Below the pieces are notes generated by a model. That model was not told where the DNA came from. It was given only the letters and a program-made list of their open reading frames with translations, and did not search any database. Made by a program: the position numbers and the translations under genes. Shown here piece by piece: positions 30,391 through 39,682 of a stretch of 64,000 nucleotides of DNA (positions are counted from its first letter, which is position 1; every line of letters begins with the position of its first letter). The DNA is from Candidatus Thorarchaeota archaeon. Lineage in GTDB: Archaea > Asgardarchaeota > Thorarchaeia > Thorarchaeales > Thorarchaeaceae. The DNA is taken from the NCBI GenBank assembly GCA_004524445.1, contig SDNP01000008.1, positions 1 through 64,000 of the forward strand, written 5' to 3'.

Positions 30391-31065
30391 TCATTCGGAT
30401 GTACCAATATTCCCGAAATAGTGCTGATGATATTTTGAATTTGGCATACTAATCGTTTCGTCAGGCAGGGTGGAAATCTCTTTTCCCCACGGAGCCGATA
30501 GAAAAGTGATAGAGTGAGGCCGCGTGTTTCTATCAATATTAACATAGCCGTTCTTCATCAGTCCCTTTACATGCTTCCGAGTCTTACCAATTGATACTCC
30601 TGACTCCTCAGATACTTCTTTGTATGTTGTGTTTCCTAGAGCCCGGATTACTTCCAATATCCTGAACTGGGGCATAGAAAAGATGGCATCTCGTAGAAGA
30701 AGATTCTCTCTGAGAACTGCATTTTCATCCTGATGCATGTAGGTAGACAGTGTTGACCTCAAGCCGTTTATCTCTTCAAGGAGAGACGCCCGTTCTGCCT
30801 CAAATCGGCCAAATGCACCTGATGATGAATGAACGAGTTCGGTGCTGAGGTCATTAGCCAATCCGTCTAGGGCTTCTTTCGCTGCCATATGAGATTCATT
30901 GATAATCCCTGTCATATCCGAAACATCAAACCATTGTCCCTCAATTAGCTGATCCAGTCGGGAGAAGTAGGTATCGAGTCTAGAAACCCAAATGTCACGA
31001 ACTTCTTGAAAAACTCCAGCCATCTTGAGTGTCAACTTTGCCGCTGTTTCATCTGGACTTCCCAT
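30391..31065 (-). CDS. HTH transcriptional regulator
   Basis: Winged-helix region FRILEVIRALGNTTYKEVSEESGVSIGKTRKHVKGLMKNGYVNI; start chosen at MGSPDETAAK. Confidence 0.65.
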   Translation of the reverse strand: MGSPDETAAKLTLKMAGVFQEVRDIWVSRLDTYFSRLDQLIEGQWFDVSDMTGIINESHMAAKEALDGLANDLSTELVHSSSGAFGRFEAERASLLEEINGLRSTLSTYMHQDENAVLRENLLLRDAIFSMPQFRILEVIRALGNTTYKEVSEESGVSIGKTRKHVKGLMKNGYVNIDRNTRPHSITFLSAPWGKEISTLPDETISMPNSKYHQHYFGNIGTSE

Positions 31066-31205
31066 TAAAACCACATGATACCAAACTACACACAAAAGAT
31101 TAGAGCTAGTGTTGCCCGCGTATGACTAACTATCATGGAAAGAAGGTGAAATTTTTTTATCACATATGCCTATGTTTTTGAGTGACAGCATATTCTTGCT
31201 GATTC

Positions 31206-32378
31206 ATGTCCCCGATTCGAGAAGCTCGCAACGAAGACAGAGAAGAAATCTATAAACTCTTCTGGAAATCGTTCAATGTCTTGGGCGAAGTAGAAGAGGT
31301 ACCGTATTGGAATACGCCAGACAAGAAGAACTGGTCGTATGTCGCAGTCGAGGATGAGAAACCTGTAGCAACTGCATCATTCTCACATTTTGATAATTCT
31401 ATTCGAGGTGTTGAACTGCCAATCGCGGGAGTTTGGGGAGTGGCTACTGTGCCGCAATACAGGTATCAGGGGTTAGCACGTAAATTGATGAATGCTGCAT
31501 TTCAGCGAATGAAAAATGAAGAGATTGTATTCTCTATTCTTGACCCATTCTACATTCCATTCTATGAGAAATTTGGATATGCTCAAGCTGAGGTATTTAG
31601 AAGACATCTGATGACTAGGGAATCACTAAGATTGGCACATGCAAACGAGAACATCACATTCCATCAAATCAAAGAAAATGAGGACATCACAGATTTAATG
31701 ACGGTTCAGCAGTCAATGGGCCGGTACGGCTCAAGAATATTTCATCCAAAGCGGTGGCTTCAGACATATACCAAGAAGAACCATCTCTATGCCATTAAGG
31801 ATATGAATGAAACCGTTGCAATGATACGATTTTCATTTAGTAAGTTACAGAACGGCAAGAGGAAACTGACTGCGGATACAATTGGCTACACTCACGAGAA
31901 ATACATCCTTTCATTGATGAATCTAATTTACAAATACGGAACAAATGCTAATCAAATTGAGATTATCAGTGATCCTTCATTCCCAATCAGGAACTTCGTT
32001 GTTGATGATGATGATTTAGGCTCCACCATAGAAGGAAGAATGATGATTCGATTGATTGATTTCGAAAAGTATTGTGGCCGCATTGAAGTGCCCAAAGATG
32101 CTACTGAGAGCGTCGTGATCAAGCTCATAGATGGAAATTGTCCGTGGAACACCGGTGTCCACAAGATAACCCCTTCACGGGGCAAGCTTGAAGTTGAACA
32201 TGTTGATGAAACTCCGGATATAGTTCTTAGCGATTTTGAATTATCGAAGGTAGTTTCAGGATTAAATTCCGTGAGCCAGTTGCATTCTTTGCAGGAGATA
32301 TCTTGTTCTGAAGAAGTAGCTCAAAACCTTGAATCTATATTCCCTCTCGAACCACTGTTTTCCTATCCTCGTTTCTAG
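31206..32378 (+). CDS. GNAT N-acetyltransferase, Eis-like with C-terminal SCP2-like domain
   Basis: VWGVATVPQYRYQGLARKLMNAAFQRMK acetyl-CoA motif; C-terminal domain layout. Confidence 0.85.
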   Translation: MSPIREARNEDREEIYKLFWKSFNVLGEVEEVPYWNTPDKKNWSYVAVEDEKPVATASFSHFDNSIRGVELPIAGVWGVATVPQYRYQGLARKLMNAAFQRMKNEEIVFSILDPFYIPFYEKFGYAQAEVFRRHLMTRESLRLAHANENITFHQIKENEDITDLMTVQQSMGRYGSRIFHPKRWLQTYTKKNHLYAIKDMNETVAMIRFSFSKLQNGKRKLTADTIGYTHEKYILSLMNLIYKYGTNANQIEIISDPSFPIRNFVVDDDDLGSTIEGRMMIRLIDFEKYCGRIEVPKDATESVVIKLIDGNCPWNTGVHKITPSRGKLEVEHVDETPDIVLSDFELSKVVSGLNSVSQLHSLQEISCSEEVAQNLESIFPLEPLFSYPRF

Positions 32379-32920
32379 TATGGAGCAATTCGGGTTTTCT
32401 CAATATGATTCCATGGGACAGGTTGCTCAATGGTCTCCTTGAATCTCAAAACAATCTCTCGAATTCCATAAGGGTTTTCGACAGCATCTAATGAGAGAGC
32501 TGGTTCACTCTCGCCTTCTGCATAGATTTCGATTTTTCCCTGGTCTGCTATTTCATCTTGGGCATCAGTTTGTACTTCGACTGAATCAATATCGTCATAA
32601 AATACTCTGCGAGTTGTCTTGCTTAGATAGCCAGTCCTCATTCTCACGTTCCAGTCTGTCAAAATATATAATGTACTTCTCCTCTTTAGTTCCGTCCAGA
32701 TCATCACTACAGAACCGAACAGAATTGCACCCAGTCCAAAAGTCCAAGCGATGAAGCTATATGCAATAAATCCTGCAGAACTACCAATCATAAAGACTAA
32801 CCCAACAGTGATGAAAATAGCCCCAGATATGTAGTTGAATAGCGAGGAAATCCTTTTCGGGCGAAAAGTAATGATTAGCTTTTCTCTTTGAATAGATTCA
32901 GGCTTTTCTACACCGCTCAT
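32375..32920 (-). CDS. Membrane protein with bacterial-PH-like domain
   Basis: Two TM segments followed by LYILTDWNVRMRTGYLSKTTRRVFYDDIDSVEVQ. Confidence 0.65.
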   Translation of the reverse strand: MSGVEKPESIQREKLIITFRPKRISSLFNYISGAIFITVGLVFMIGSSAGFIAYSFIAWTFGLGAILFGSVVMIWTELKRRSTLYILTDWNVRMRTGYLSKTTRRVFYDDIDSVEVQTDAQDEIADQGKIEIYAEGESEPALSLDAVENPYGIREIVLRFKETIEQPVPWNHIEKTRIAPY

Positions 32921-33003
32921 ATGTCACACATCATTGATTCAAATTATATTCCGTTCAGGACTTAATTGTCTATTTCATAAGCAAAACCATTGTGGCACAT
33001 CAT

Positions 33004-33408
33004 CTATTCTGATGGATAAATCTTCCAGAGAGTATCACATGCGTTCACAACATGCCCGATTAGTATCTTGATTTCTTCAGCAGTTATGTCGGTATCGTTC
33101 GTTTCTGCTAGAACAATAATATCGTCTTCTTCATCAATAGCGAACTTTACGCCATTGGCTTTCCAAGACTCTCTCAGCATATCAACTGCTAATTTTCCTC
33201 TATCATCCTCATCTACCTGATAGAAGTTTGTGAAGGGTGCAACTATATAGACCCATGATTCATCGGCATTCGCAACCACCTTTATTTTCAAGTCTTGAAA
33301 GTGGTCGGTTCGCCACCGCATAGTTAGGACGTTTTCATCATGTGTGTACTTTATGTCGATTTCATCAAGAAGACCGGAAATATGGTCAAGTACGCCCATT
33401 ATCACCAC
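33004..33408 (-). CDS. YbjN-like/hypothetical protein
   Basis: 134 aa, overall alternating pattern only. Confidence 0.5.
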   Translation of the reverse strand: MVIMGVLDHISGLLDEIDIKYTHDENVLTMRWRTDHFQDLKIKVVANADESWVYIVAPFTNFYQVDEDDRGKLAVDMLRESWKANGVKFAIDEEDDIIVLAETNDTDITAEEIKILIGHVVNACDTLWKIYPSE

Positions 33409-33561
33409 TGTATCTAGCCCATTCTACCCGACATATTAAGATGTCTGTTACTCGGGAGGAATGTGAACCCGCTCAGCCTCGTGCCGTTTGCAAACAGTCA
33501 TTCCATTTAGAATTCAAGTATCATAAGCTTCATTACGTGTTCATCATTCGATGCATCAACC

Positions 33562-34371
33562 ATGAAGCTGGCAGTAGTTGGAAAAGGTGGCGTTGGAAAG
33601 ACAACTGTGGCTGGAACACTTGCTAGATTGATAGGTCGCGATGGGAATAGTGTTCTCGCTGTTGATGCAGATCCTAACTATAATCTCTGGTCCGCTATTG
33701 GCATACAACAGAGCCGTGCTTCGAAAATTGTACCACTACTAAATGACGAAAATTTGGTACACGATAGAACTCGTAGTAAGATTGTAAGAGTCCTAGGCGA
33801 CTACTTTGCTTTGAATCCACGGGTAGATGACATTGCTGACAAATTCGCAGTTGACGGACCAGACAATGTCAGACTACTTGTTGCTGGAACTGTTACCATG
33901 GGTGATTCGGGATGCATGTGTCCCTCTGCAGCACTCCTTAAATCCCTAATTCAGCACCTTGCTCTCCAAGAAAATGAAACTCTCATTATGGACATGGATG
34001 CAGGAATTGAGAATATGGGTAGAGGAACCACAAAAGGAATGGATGCGCTGTTGATTGTGGTAGAACCAGGGAAACGATCCCTAGAAACCCTTGGTAGGAT
34101 AAAGAAGCTAGCCGCAGACATTGGGACCGATAGAGTATTTGCCGTTGCCAATAGAGTAGACGGAGAGTCTGATAGAAAAATCATTGAAGAATACGCATCC
34201 GAACATGGAGTCAAGATTCTTGCATATATCCCGGTTGATCGAAAACTCAAGCTTGCCGATCTAAAGGGAATAGCCCCGCTGGATATGATGGAAACCGGCC
34301 CTGCAATTGAGGAACTAAAAGGCCTCAAGAAGAAACTAGACTCCGTACTCAATGATGACAATTTAAACTAG
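33562..34371 (+). CDS. CooC/MinD-type P-loop ATPase
   Basis: MKLAVVGKGGVGKTTVAGTLARL; ADPNYNLWSAIG; MDMDAGIENMGRGTTKGMDALLIVVEP. Confidence 0.9.
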   Translation: MKLAVVGKGGVGKTTVAGTLARLIGRDGNSVLAVDADPNYNLWSAIGIQQSRASKIVPLLNDENLVHDRTRSKIVRVLGDYFALNPRVDDIADKFAVDGPDNVRLLVAGTVTMGDSGCMCPSAALLKSLIQHLALQENETLIMDMDAGIENMGRGTTKGMDALLIVVEPGKRSLETLGRIKKLAADIGTDRVFAVANRVDGESDRKIIEEYASEHGVKILAYIPVDRKLKLADLKGIAPLDMMETGPAIEELKGLKKKLDSVLNDDNLN

Positions 34372-34493
34372 CATCCCTCAGCCAGCGATTCCGGTCCCAA
34401 AACAAGACGACAAGTATCAATCCTCGCGGGATGGCTTCAGTATTGATGGCGGATCCCAATGAATGCCTTATTCATCATGATTGAGGTTAATTA

Positions 34494-34733
34494 CTACTTC
34501 TTGCGTTTCAGGAACCACACTAGCTTATCATCTTCTTCTCGCAATTCAAGGATTTCATTGCCTGTGCGGTCAGCCCAAGCTGGAAAATCTTTCTTTGTTC
34601 CGATATCTGTCGCAATTACCTTGAGAATTTCTCCAACTTCTATTTCCTTCATTTCTTTCTTTGTCTTTAAAACCGGCATAGGGCATCGCAACCCACTGGC
34701 GTCAAACTCCCTAGCAACTTGATGTTCAGTCAT
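34494..34733 (-). CDS. TusA-family sulfurtransferase
   Basis: EFDASGLRCPMPVLKTKKEMKEIEVGEILKVIATD. Confidence 0.93.
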   Translation of the reverse strand: MTEHQVAREFDASGLRCPMPVLKTKKEMKEIEVGEILKVIATDIGTKKDFPAWADRTGNEILELREEDDKLVWFLKRKK

Positions 34734-34895
34734 AGGTTATCAACTAGTACCAAAATGAATCTCGTTTCCATTTTTATGAGTTTTCATTTACCTATTCGTG
34801 CATGATTATGAATTGTTATTACAATATGAAACTCCTGGCATTTGTCTTTGCGACACATTTATCAATGCCATTGTCTATAGTTAACCTAAGTTTCG

Positions 34896-35303
34896 GTGAG
34901 TGATATGGCGGTATACCAGCTACTTCTCTTCGTACTCTTTGCACTGAATATCAGCAGTATGTTTTCAGGATTCTTGCTTGCGAGACGAATGGGTATGTAT
35001 CTTATGACACAGGTAATGATGTTGATGTTAGCAATGTTTGCTGGACTGGTTGGACTGGCATTTGGTATACTTCTGTACCCTGCAGTACCAGTATTGTTTG
35101 ACCTATTACATCTTATAGTATTGATTGACTTTGTGCTAGTTTTCCTGGCAGCTCTGATGGAATTCATCCAGGTCCTGCCAATTCTGATGAAAACTATGCA
35201 AGGGGCTCCAATACACAGTTCACACATCACTAATCTTCTGCTGACAATGTTCTTAGCTCTAGCCATGGTTATCTATTATGTAGATATTGCAACGATAATG
35301 TGA
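34896..35303 (+). CDS. Small multi-TM membrane protein, possibly co-transcribed with the DsrE-like gene
   Basis: Four hydrophobic segments; stop 15 nt before the next start. Confidence 0.65.
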   Translation: MSDMAVYQLLLFVLFALNISSMFSGFLLARRMGMYLMTQVMMLMLAMFAGLVGLAFGILLYPAVPVLFDLLHLIVLIDFVLVFLAALMEFIQVLPILMKTMQGAPIHSSHITNLLLTMFLALAMVIYYVDIATIM

Positions 35304-35317
35304 GGAGATGAAAAATA

Positions 35318-35698
35318 ATGGAAACAAGCAATAACAACTCGAGCATATATATAATCGCACAATGGGGTCCTGAGGCTGCTGAACGCTGTTATGCACCGTT
35401 CGTCACGGGAACAACAGCTCAGGCTCAAGAAGTCGAAGCGAAAATCTTCTTGATGATGGATGCAGTTTGGCTCGTAAAAAAAGGCATTGCTGAGAAAGTC
35501 ACAGCGCCTGGATTTCCACCGTTGCCCGATCTGATAGATACATTTCTTGAGGAAGGAGGCAAAATTGAGGTTTGCTCAAATTCGGCTCAATTCAGGGGAC
35601 TTACATCGGACCAGTTCCGCGATGACAGAATCACCATCGCTGGCGCAGCTACTATGGTCGATGATACTCTGAATTACGATCGTACGATGTACTTCTAG
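35318..35698 (+). CDS. DsrE/DsrF-like protein
   Basis: AEIFLMMDAVWLVKKG-like layout; FLEEGGKIEVCSNSAQFRG; AATMVDDTLNYDRTMYF. Confidence 0.75.
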   Translation: METSNNNSSIYIIAQWGPEAAERCYAPFVTGTTAQAQEVEAKIFLMMDAVWLVKKGIAEKVTAPGFPPLPDLIDTFLEEGGKIEVCSNSAQFRGLTSDQFRDDRITIAGAATMVDDTLNYDRTMYF

Positions 35699-35699
35699 T

Positions 35700-35718
35700 A
35701 AGGAGGGGTTCCCTCCTT
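35700..35718. terminator. Hairpin between convergent genes
   Basis: AAGGAGGG-gtt-CCCTCCTT. Confidence 0.5.
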
Positions 35719-35734
35719 CTTGGAGTTTTGGGAG

Positions 35735-36682
35735 TCAAAGCTTCGACAAAACCTCCCGGCCCATCAGCTCAATTTGTTCTTCCTCTTGTTCGTGCGGAAA
35801 CATGAATATCAATTGATCACACCCAAACTCAATATACTCATGTATAGTCTGAGAAATATGTTCAGGAGTTCCCCAGAAAGCTGATTTTACGCGTTCGCGA
35901 TATTCTTTCTCACTAATCCCTCTCGACTTTGCGTTTTGTCTAATGGTTTCTTCCATCTGCTCGTCAGTTTCAAAAACATGGGTCCAAAGGCCAACAGAAT
36001 ATTTGAATTCATCAGGATTTCTGTCATATTGTCGCAGTTTCTTGTCTAGTCGTTCAAAGATATCCTTGGTATCACCTGGAGTAAATGACCAAGCAATGTT
36101 GATTCCATCGCCAAATTCAGCTGCCACATCAAGCATTTTAGGACCCGCCTTCATCGTACCAACCCAAATCGTCGGATGCGGTTGCTGCACTGGCTTAGGA
36201 TAAGAAACGACCTCTTTAACTTCATAATGGTCTCCATTCATCGAGAATTTTTCTTCGGTCCATATTCCTCTAATGATCTGAATGGCCTCAGCGAGCTGTG
36301 CTATTCTAACTGAATCATCGGGAAAGGGAATCCCATATGCCTGATATTCCAATTGCTTCCAGCCGGCACCGATACCGAATTCAAGTCGTCCATCTGAAAC
36401 ATTGTCTAACGATGCACCCATCTTTGCATGTAACGGGGGATACCGGTAGCTATTACAGAATACAAGACTGCCCATTCTGACTTCTTTATTGAGCTGGCTC
36501 AGTGCGGCCATAATAATCCAAGGATCAAGCAGAACCCGGTCGGCTGTATCCTGATTCAACATGAAATGATCAGAGAACCAAAGAGTAGCTAGCTTGTTCT
36601 CCACTGCTAGGTCAGCAAGTTTCACGATTTCATCGAGTTCGAAGCCAAATTGTGGTTCAATTTGAATGCCAAAGCCAGTCAT
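35735..36682 (-). CDS. LLM-class F420-dependent oxidoreductase
   Basis: FGIQIEPQFGFELDEIVKLADLAVE; SDHFML; GRLEFGIGAGWKQLEYQAYGIPFP; start chosen at MTGFGIQ. Confidence 0.9.
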   Translation of the reverse strand: MTGFGIQIEPQFGFELDEIVKLADLAVENKLATLWFSDHFMLNQDTADRVLLDPWIIMAALSQLNKEVRMGSLVFCNSYRYPPLHAKMGASLDNVSDGRLEFGIGAGWKQLEYQAYGIPFPDDSVRIAQLAEAIQIIRGIWTEEKFSMNGDHYEVKEVVSYPKPVQQPHPTIWVGTMKAGPKMLDVAAEFGDGINIAWSFTPGDTKDIFERLDKKLRQYDRNPDEFKYSVGLWTHVFETDEQMEETIRQNAKSRGISEKEYRERVKSAFWGTPEHISQTIHEYIEFGCDQLIFMFPHEQEEEQIELMGREVLSKL

Positions 36683-36731
36683 TGCAATCAAGGATAATGA
36701 TGTGGTTGAGCATGGATTAACTTTGTCACTA

Positions 36732-38516
36732 TTAGCAATGACTTGCCACCCGTGAGAATCTGGCACATCCTCTTATCATCATCTCTGTTACTGCTTGACG
36801 AATTCTTGTTGCGTCTGTAAGACCAGCAATTTCTCGGTCACATATTCTTGTTACAGGCAACATTGGCAGGGCTTTCCTATCTAAGTGAACAGATGGGTCA
36901 TCGATATTTATGATCTCAATTGCAGAAGAGCTAATATCAAACAACTCTAAGACACCGACCAAAATATCCAAGGATGGACCGCAAAATAAGCAATGGTCGG
37001 ACATATAAAAGGCAATGCAGGAGTCCCGGCCACACTCTAAAGTCTCATCTTCCTTCCACAGGTCCAACTCGATAGCAATACGGGTTCCGAGAGAAGGTTT
37101 GCCTTCTACTCTATCTTCTACCCAAATTTCTCCCCCAATACTGTGAATAATCGTACGAACAAGGGTCAGACCTAATCCTCTTCCGCCGTTCCTACCTCCT
37201 AAAGACTGCGTTCTATTGAATATGATTCGCTTAAGACTATCAGGTATTCCTGGGCCTTGATCTTCAATCTCAATCCTAACTCTGTCTTTGAAAGTCTTCT
37301 CGTTTACTTCTACTCTGATATTCGTCGCAGTACTGGGATCATGAACAATCGCATTCTCAAGTACATTAAAAAAAACATCTTCCAGGTTCTCGTTTGCAAA
37401 GACCTCCACGCCGTCAATACTACCCTCAAGAGTTATTTCTATATCCTTGTGAACTATCTGGTCTTCTATATGTGAAACCACATTACGTATGCATGATGCT
37501 AGATTTACTGCTTCACGTTTGGGAGGGTGATCTCGAAGCTGATTGAGTTTGCGGAGATTGGATATCATTCTCGCTCCCCTCCTTATCTCCCAGTTCGCTT
37601 CTAGAAGCTTCGTCTTTGCGTCTTGGGGCAGTTTCACAGTTTCCAGAACATATCCGATGGAAAACAAAATACTCTGGTTCACATTATTCAAATCATGGGT
37701 CATTACTTCAGTCCACAGCGCTACTTGCTCTTGGGCAATATTCCTGCTTTCCTCTGCCGTTTTTCTGGCCGTAATATCGACAGCCAGAATATCAATGACC
37801 GGCTTCTGTTCTAAATCAAAATATAGGGCGGTCAAGCTAACCCAAACCGACTCATTATCAGAATTTACAAGCTCGACCTCAATATCCTGAATTTTCTTAC
37901 CCTGAAGCAATTCTCGGATGAGTTGAGACGTAATAGAGTTTTCATTGCCACCTGATCGCTTTATCAGAGGATCGAAGTGCCGTTTTAGAAGATCATCTCT
38001 TTTGTAACCCAATAGTTCAACTGCGGAGGCATTTATATCCTGAATGATCCCCCTCTTACTCAATCTAAAGCTCGGGACGAGGGAGTCGTATATTACGGTT
38101 TCATAATCGGACTTGGATTCTTGATAATCTCGCATGCCCCCACGGAGTTTGATTATGAAGCCATTGTTTGCGTTCAATGAAACAACGGAGCACTCTATAT
38201 CATAAGGCGTAGACGTGCCCTTATACCTAATCATCCTAGCGGCGAGGACATTATCTTTTGATCTGGCAAGATTGGAGAGAAAAGATGCGCCACCTTGGTC
38301 ATGTTTGATTTCCAAATCAATAACATCGAGAATTCTTTTTCCTACCAGTTCATCCCTGGGAACTTCAAGAAATCGCTCAGCAGCGTTATTACATGTGTCA
38401 ATGGTATCTCCATTAATTATCAAAAGGGGTTCATTTGAAAGGTTGAGAATTTTTTGTACGAAGGATTCGCTCTCAAGACTCCATTTCATTTCATGACAAC
38501 CCCTAGCTAGGACCAA
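36732..38516 (-). CDS. PAS-domain histidine kinase with C-terminal thioredoxin/glutaredoxin-like CxxC domain
   Basis: H-box MTHDLNNVNQS; N-box FFNVLENAIVHDP; DQGPGIP; GRGLGLTLV; C-terminal FYMSDHCLFCGPSLDILVGVL...LPMLPVTRICDREIAG. Confidence 0.85.
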   Translation of the reverse strand: MVLARGCHEMKWSLESESFVQKILNLSNEPLLIINGDTIDTCNNAAERFLEVPRDELVGKRILDVIDLEIKHDQGGASFLSNLARSKDNVLAARMIRYKGTSTPYDIECSVVSLNANNGFIIKLRGGMRDYQESKSDYETVIYDSLVPSFRLSKRGIIQDINASAVELLGYKRDDLLKRHFDPLIKRSGGNENSITSQLIRELLQGKKIQDIEVELVNSDNESVWVSLTALYFDLEQKPVIDILAVDITARKTAEESRNIAQEQVALWTEVMTHDLNNVNQSILFSIGYVLETVKLPQDAKTKLLEANWEIRRGARMISNLRKLNQLRDHPPKREAVNLASCIRNVVSHIEDQIVHKDIEITLEGSIDGVEVFANENLEDVFFNVLENAIVHDPSTATNIRVEVNEKTFKDRVRIEIEDQGPGIPDSLKRIIFNRTQSLGGRNGGRGLGLTLVRTIIHSIGGEIWVEDRVEGKPSLGTRIAIELDLWKEDETLECGRDSCIAFYMSDHCLFCGPSLDILVGVLELFDISSSAIEIINIDDPSVHLDRKALPMLPVTRICDREIAGLTDATRIRQAVTEMMIRGCARFSRVASHC

Positions 38517-38720
38517 TCTCTACAGATGTAACCTGAAAAGGTGTTCAACGGGATTCCATCTTTGTTTCTAGTCCTATTCTTCCGCAGGTAATCTTTTCTG
38601 CAAAATCTATGGATATGATTTTTGCGTTAGGTCTATTGGTTTTCCTGACGCATGGATATGTTTATCATTACTCAATAAATTGCATATGTGCTCAAGTATA
38701 CAAGTATAAAACCAAAGAGG

Positions 38721-39032
38721 ATGAGCGTTAGGGAACCCATCAATCTAAGCGAATCAGATATCGAGAATCTTACAAAGGCGTTTCAAATCTTGTCAGGCCC
38801 CTCAAGACCTCGTATCATAGAGATTCTAGCTCAAGATGAGAATATCACCGTGAGCGGGATAGCTAAAGGAGTTAACCTCAGTATTAGTAGTGTTAGTCAT
38901 CAATTGAGTAAACTAAAGGAAAGAGGATTTGTGGGAGCCAAGAAAATAGGTCGAAAAGCAATCTATAGAATTGAAGATGAATGTATTCAGGCCATACTGA
39001 GGAGAGCCACCCCACATGTTAGATATCAGTGA
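38721..39032 (+). CDS. ArsR-family transcriptional regulator
   Basis: PINLSESDIENLTKAFQILSGPSRPRIIEILAQDENITVSGIAKGVNLSISSVSHQLSKLKERGFV; near-duplicate of the gene at 47375. Confidence 0.87.
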   Translation: MSVREPINLSESDIENLTKAFQILSGPSRPRIIEILAQDENITVSGIAKGVNLSISSVSHQLSKLKERGFVGAKKIGRKAIYRIEDECIQAILRRATPHVRYQ

Positions 39033-39303
39033 TACTGCGTGTCAGCACTGCGAAGCAGAGAGAGCTCAACAGCAGGAAATAGACTTCAGGGTCAAGTATG
39101 CCTTGGCACTAATTTCGGACATACCACTTATTGGTGGAACATTGATACAAGTATTCACATCAATAGCATATGTTCCTCCAGTCCTATTTCTGATTTCAAT
39201 ATTCTCTGCAGGTAGATGGATAATTCCCAATGACATTAAGAGCATCATCAGGGTTCATTTGGGCATAACTTTCCTCAGGCTTTCGGCCGCGAGCTCCGCT
39301 TGA
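39016..39303 (+). pseudogene. Truncated P1B-type metal ATPase (N-terminal about 85 aa only)
   Basis: Closely similar to the N-terminus of the intact ATPase at 47662; similarity stops after GITFL (about 39277). Confidence 0.85.
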
Positions 39304-39451
39304 TGTAGCTGGGCCACTCACCTAGTACACTATTGTATGTGTCTTGGGCTATTTGATCTTCCACAGACTTCATGTTGGGATCAGCTATGAGATAATCAGA
39401 CAGGAATTGGACACTTTTGCTGGACAAATGAACTAGAAAAAGGAAGGTACT

Positions 39452-39660
39452 ATGTTATTCCAGAAGGCGTACCTCTACGTCTTGCCGAATGATGGTCATA
39501 TCGCATAGAATCTTGCTCTTACATGAGAAAACATGAGTCTTGGGAGTTGTCAGATTGCAGCACTCTATGGTGAGCTGAATCGCATGTTGGAACCGGATGC
39601 CGATTCAGAGAGCGTCATCTACCTCAGCTCGGTGAGCTATGCGAGGAGAAAAAGCGAGAG
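39452..39660 (+). pseudogene. Possible decayed cas2 (frameshifted)
   Basis: Fragments in three frames, YLYVLPNDGHIA / RIESCSYMRKHESWELSD / CQIAALYGELNRMLEPDADSESVIYLSSVSYARRK, fit successive parts of a Cas2 consensus. Confidence 0.4.
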
Positions 39661-39682
39661 TAACTGGTTTCTCAATCAATGG

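Noticed and set aside
33951-34361. 136-aa minus-strand ORF
   Set aside because: Antisense to the CooC-like ATPase; Ser-rich shadow frame.
36682-36766. N-terminal extension of the LLM oxidoreductase ORF overlapping the kinase 3' end
   Set aside because: Family similarity begins at MTGFGIQIEPQFGF, so the extension is probably a start-site artefact.
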